This document shows, one piece after another, positions 59,693 through 64,000 of a stretch of 64,000 nucleotides of DNA. Both the position numbers and the translations under genes were made by a program. Source of the stretch: Loxodes magnus (lineage: Eukaryota; Ciliophora; Karyorelictea; Loxodida; Loxodidae). The stretch is from contig CAMPDV010000116.1 in the NCBI GenBank assembly GCA_946699065.1, forward strand, positions 310,001 to 374,000, given 5' to 3'. How positions within the stretch are numbered: the first letter of the stretch is position 1; each line of letters opens with the position of its first letter. The notes below the pieces were generated by a model. The model was not told the DNA's origin, ran no database searches, and saw only the letters and a program-made list of their open reading frames with translations.

Positions 59693-61045
59693 GTTAGTGA
59701 ATACTATAACTAATATTTAAGTTTGACTTGACTTAGCTAGAAAATGATTCTATATAGTAATATTACTAAACTAATTACATTTTACTAATCTTTTTAGATA
59801 TTCTAACCATATCAACATTACAATTGCTACTTATTGTTAGCTAGTAATTTATATAAAGTTGTCAATTATTAATATGAGGCAGCTAATGCTTTATATGTTT
59901 ATTTAGGGAATAGTTACTATCTAAGAATTCCAAGCTGTATTTTAGTTAGCTAAATTTGTATAGTTAGCTTGATAATTTAATTTCTTATTTGTCCTAATTA
60001 ATCTTTTGTCATATCCTTCTAAGAATCCACGTTATGAATATGATATTCCTCTACTTTAAATGGTTAGACTTATAGCATATAAATTGAAGTACTTATATTA
60101 AAATTAAAAGCTTAAGATAGCATTACTTACGAGACTTATTAGTCTTTCCTTTCTTAAATGTATACAATCCTAACTCATTTAAATAATGGATATTTGTAAG
60201 TTAAATATCATAAGTATAACTAGTAGCCTTCATCCGGTATATCTTTTTTTGCTATTTAGAAATATCAAATTTATACTTAAAGCAAAGGATCTAAACTCAC
60301 TTTTTTAGTCAAAAGAATATTGTAAAAGGTAAATAAGTAATTAGCTTATAATTTAGATCTGTAATGTAGCGTTTCTAGTGAAGTTGCAAACAGGAAGATT
60401 AATCTAAACTACTATCTAAACTATTTCAGCTAAGAAATAGTAACTATTCTAATAAATTAGCTAGTAAGCAAGGATTAGAACTAGAATCTAACCTATCTAT
60501 TATATCTTATATTTCTAATGCTTTTGGAATGATATAAGGGAATAGAGAGATTAGATATACTTAAATAAGTTAGCATTAACAAGAACTAACAGTTCAATTA
60601 ATTCAATTTGATCAATTAATCTTACTGAATACTCATGAAATAACTAATCTTTGATTTGTCGCTTATTATACAAAACTAAATTCACTTCCTTTTTTAAATA
60701 TTCTGGTATTAAATATCTCTAAGCTAGCCTATAAAAATACTCCTTTTGCTATCTAAATTTGTTTAAAAGAATAATAAAAGATTGCTGAGTTTGCTAAACT
60801 CTGCTCAGTAAAGTATAAGATAGAAATACAAGGGAAAAGTATAAATAGTATGATAAATATTTGCAGCTACTAGACTAAATAAACTGTTAAAAATATGATG
60901 AATATGATAAGAAAATCTTTTAAATACTAAAAGCGGGATTTGCTTTTATAAGTTACTTAAAATGGTATGAATAAATTTAATTTCCAGTGTGCTATATTAC
61001 AGAATTTAACGTATTTTGAGCCATCTATTTAAATACCCGCGGCTT

Positions 61046-61066
61046 TTAATAATAATAATAATAATA
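61046..61066 (+). repeat. (AAT)7 microsatellite abutting the cyclin start
   Basis: Seven AAT units run straight into the ATG at 61067, just after a lone GC-rich CCCGCGG. In this code they read as Asn, Ile or UAA depending on frame and would form the 5' UTR. Confidence 0.8.
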
Positions 61067-61876
61067 ATGTCTTTAAGTGGAAGAATAAGCAAATTGTTAT
61101 TTGACATATCAAATAAGGAGGCCAGAGAGACTGAAGAAAGCCTCTACTAGTTCAGTGGCTAAAATTTACCTTCAATAACCATTTTCGAATACATTGAGAG
61201 ATTTTCCTAATATTGCTCCGATGAAATCCTTATAGCAGGAATAATTTATATAGATAGACTTACAATGCTTAATCCCTAATTAAATCTGAACTAATTAAAT
61301 ATACATCGAATTTGCTTGGTTAGTTTTATGCTAGCTATGAAGTTTAACTAAGACAAGTAATATGCTAACAAGTTTTATGCTTAACTAGGAGGAGTTTCAA
61401 TAAAAGAACTGAATAGCTTAGAAAGCTTATTTTTGGATTTGATAAAGTATGAACTATTTATTAGCAAGGACCAGTTTATCACTTTTATGGAGCTAATAAT
61501 TCCTTATAATGGGGATGTAAAAGAAAAAAGTGCTGAGTATGTGTATTAGAATTTCAATGTTTTATACTAAACATTATGTTTAATGCATATAATCTATGTT
61601 ATACTTTGCTTAGATATTCAAAATCATCTTATCAAATCTAAATTTCTTCCATTTTTAAATCAACAAGCAAATTCTTTTCTTGTCCCTTGCTCAAAATTAA
61701 TCTAACGGAAAACCTGCCAATTGTTGATTAACTAGGATTGCTTTAGAAGAAAACAAAACTATTGTAGTTATTTAAGGATTTACTAAATATACCAAATATA
61801 CTTAACTAGACATTATAAGGTAAATCTACTCTTAATTATATAAAATAGTTATTAAAGAGTGGTGTATATTAAGTGA
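61067..61876 (+). CDS. PHO80/P-type cyclin; 3' end uncertain
   Basis: The first 160 residues form one cyclin box of the PHO80 class: MSLSGRISKLLFDISN, ITIFEYIERFSQYCSDEILI, AGIIYIDRLTMLNP, LNIHRICLVSFMLAMKFNQD, QYANKFYAQLGGVSIKELNS, LESLFLDLIKYELFIS. Such cyclins activate PHO85/CDK5-like kinases. Recognisable sequence ends near 61545 (DVKEKSAEYVY), where the next codon is UAG. No UGA occurs in frame until 61874, and the extra 110 residues look like AT-rich noncoding DNA. The family length (about 160-200) supports an earlier end. Confidence 0.75.
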
Positions 61877-62921
61877 TTTGATTAGGGATAAATTAGATCT
61901 AGATAATAGTAAAGAGTATATGAATCATTTTTAATTAGATTTTGGAATTAAAATGTGCTTAGTGTAAACTTAAGAGTGTATGTTGTATTATCTGGCTATT
62001 AAATTAAACCAATTTACTAAATATAACCAACAGCTATAAGTATTACTTAATTTCAATTAATTAGTTTATTAATATATACTAAAAGCTTTAGACTATTTAA
62101 CTACTTCTAATCCACTTTATTACTTAATCTCTTTCAAATTATGATTAGCTTTCTTTCTAGTTTATTTACAAGCTTTATGAACTATCTTTTCCCTTTAGCA
62201 TTTATACTATCTAGCTCTTTACATAGTGGAAATGATTAAATGATTAGTAATTTACCTCTAGTTTGATGTACTTTGATAAAGCCTAAGTTAATAATAAATC
62301 TTATTATTATTAATAAATGTAGATACTTAGGATACTAGTCTCTCCCTTACTTTTATTATCTACTAATAACTAGAAATTTTAAGCTATTAGAATGAAATAT
62401 CCTTGACTGTGTAATTACATACTTTTTTATACTATTTTAATATACTTATACAGATACCTTACTCTTTTACATAACCATTTATTTTAGACTAGGAAAATAA
62501 CAAAAGCAATAATAAGTATAGCTTAAGGCTAAGCATTTAAATACCGGAATGTAAAGGATTAATAATTAACTAACTATCTAACCGATATAAGAAAAAACCT
62601 CATTTCTGAGATCTTTCTATAATTCTTAAAAGAAGGATTGAAGCATATAGAAAAGCAATATTTAAAAGCAATCAATAGCCACTTTCATATAACCATACAA
62701 GTTAAGTAACTCTAACTTATTCAATCAATTATAAGGAAAGAAATACTTTAAGTTAATCAAATTAAGTCTAATTTATACTTTTAAATAAAATAGCAAAAGA
62801 GTATATTGAAACTCTAATTGGGGATGGCTTAGTTATAGAGTAAATAGCCTTTTGGTGTTGTATGTTTATATAGAGAATAAATAGATATAATAAGTATGTT
62901 CAGGTTGAAATTGAATAAAGG
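61877..62921. other. Convergent intergenic region
   Basis: About 1 kb of AT-rich DNA, no supported feature. Confidence 0.5.
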
Positions 62922-63980
62922 TCAGTAGTAAACATGAGCTTTCACTAAAGCATAAATTACTGCAACTAATCCCAAGTTTGTAAAGCAAAAGGTAGTTAAA
63001 GCAAACATGCCAGCAAACTTTAAATTTTAAGTAATTTGCGCTTCGTATTCAGATTAACTAACATTAATCCCTATGCTGTGCAAGTTTTAACTAATTTCAT
63101 ACCAATGATCGTTAAATATACTTCTTACTTACTCTGAAATGAAGAAGTATCCTATTCCGACTACTAGCAAAACTACTGAAACAAAGCTTAATATGACTGA
63201 ATATACTATCAAGCTAATCCTTTTATTCTTTATCGTTGATATGTATCCTTATACTCCAAGTAAGATTAGAATAACTCCACTAAGAGTTAAAATATAGTCT
63301 GTTCATGTTGGTAGATGAGTATGGTTTGAATGCTCAACTGAGTAAAATGAAATAATGATAAGTCCAACACCAAGCACGCAGAATATTAGATTACTAACTG
63401 GTAAAATGTTATTAAGCATAATCTTAGATCCAACTATTTCGCCTACACATATTAAGCCTATGAACATAAGCATATCAATTGTTAAAGCAAGGAAACCTAA
63501 AGTGATTATTTCTTACGAAACCATTTCTTAAAAGGACTTTAAATCATAATGCTAAGCGTCTTGTCTGACTAAGTTCCAATTGTTTTCTATCCATTAATTT
63601 ATATCTTATCTTAAAGTAATCGCTCCAACAGCAAAAACACTAAGAAATACCATTATTATAACTCCCGATTGAAGGCCAAACATTAAGGCTTTATTATTTT
63701 TTCAAAGTCCATAAATCCATACGCAGCATTGGAAAACTACAAGTACTCCCAAATACATTAAGGATTGATCAACCATTACAATCTTAATGTTATACTAACT
63801 TGCTCTATACCCTTAGACTATAATTAATGGGCCAAATACTAGAAGTGTGAAAATTACTAGCCCAAGTATTCAGCGAGCCAAATTTGGGCCTGGTTTTTTT
63901 AGATATCCAAGTGTTAGAATCTAAGATTTTATAGGAGAATCACTTCGTAAGCTCTACTCATCAAATAAAGATTCAGCCAT
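62922..63980 (-). CDS. Tandem tetraspanin-like 8-TM protein
   Basis: 352 residues, no intron, UGA stop. Cytosolic N-terminus (MAESLFDEQSLRSDS), then eight TMs in two sets of four with the same plan. TM1 is LGLVIFTLLVFGPLIIVQG, TM2 VDQSLMYLGVLVVFQCCVW, TM3 GLQSGVIIMVFLSVFAVGAI, followed by a charged loop with NQWIENNWNLVRQDAQHYD and TM4 FLALTIDMLMFIGLICVGE. Set two ends with the loop FFISEQVRSIFNDHWYEISQ and a last TM MFALTTFCFTNLGLVAVIY. Each half matches the tetraspanin layout (three TMs, large loop, fourth TM), but the CCG loop motif is not evident. Probably a membrane organiser; function unknown. Confidence 0.75.
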
Positions 63981-64000
63981 TTAAAATAAATATAAACTTA

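Larger units (their letters stand above)
59254..61066. other. Long AT-rich intergenic region with one hairpin
   Basis: About 1.8 kb between divergent genes. A 12-bp stem hairpin lies at 59646-59692 and an AAT microsatellite at its right end. Nothing else supported. Confidence 0.5.

Noticed and set aside
1..64000. tRNA genes, rRNA genes, CRISPR arrays, bacterial operons, telomere repeats
   Set aside because: I looked for T-loop/A-box patterns, regular repeats and telomeric repeats and found none that hold up.

Overview
The window reads as nuclear DNA of a ciliate that has reassigned all three standard stop codons. UAA and UAG are read as glutamine everywhere, and UGA is read as tryptophan inside genes and as the stop at their ends. 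With that reading, about twenty recognisable eukaryotic genes open up (PI4-kinase, SYS1, pantothenate kinase, P450 reductase, histone H2B, MORN, two cyclic-nucleotide-gated-type channels and others). Read with the standard code, the same stretches break into short fragments. The code matches the karyorelictid code (translation table 27), so a Loxodes-like karyorelictid is the best guess; this is inference. DNA is very AT-rich, and genes stand out by higher GC. Introns are tiny, mostly 16-20 nt with GTA...AG ends, and most were found because they restore the reading frame.

Layout. 1-14 kb: kelch/cysteine-rich multi-TM protein (5' truncated), histone H2B, a TPR protein, an F-box protein with a dynein-stalk-like C-terminus (one 16-nt intron), then a double-cNBD ion channel whose 3' end overlaps a convergent PI4-kinase III-beta gene. 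15-23 kb: a lipid-anchored coiled-coil protein, SYS1, a coiled-coil/kelch protein and a LamG-GT13-like Golgi glycosyltransferase. 23-30 kb (minus strand): an Rdx-like/acidic/Ig-like fusion with three mini-introns, and a 12-TM Patched/NPC1-like RND protein with three introns.

31.9-43.0 kb is the structural oddity: two 1,574-bp arms, about 99.7 % identical and in opposite orientation, each carrying an intact RING-coiled-coil-kelch gene. They flank a 7.9-kb AT-rich interior that holds a decayed RING-kelch paralogue, a slightly GC-richer unidentified ORF, a 19-bp tandem repeat and only weakly supported ORFs or relics.

44-64 kb: a secreted coiled-coil protein, pantothenate kinase, a TEX264-like ER membrane protein facing a MORN-repeat protein, a GYG-type cNMP-regulated K+ channel, an uncertain AT-rich stretch, NADPH-cytochrome P450 reductase, a PHO80-type cyclin and a tandem tetraspanin-like 8-TM protein.

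There is no operon logic. The genes are single eukaryotic units, and many serve membrane trafficking, lipid signalling and excitability (PI4K, SYS1, RND, TEX264, channels). Because UGA is the only stop and can also be sense, open frames are cheap here. ORFs supported only by length were given low confidence.
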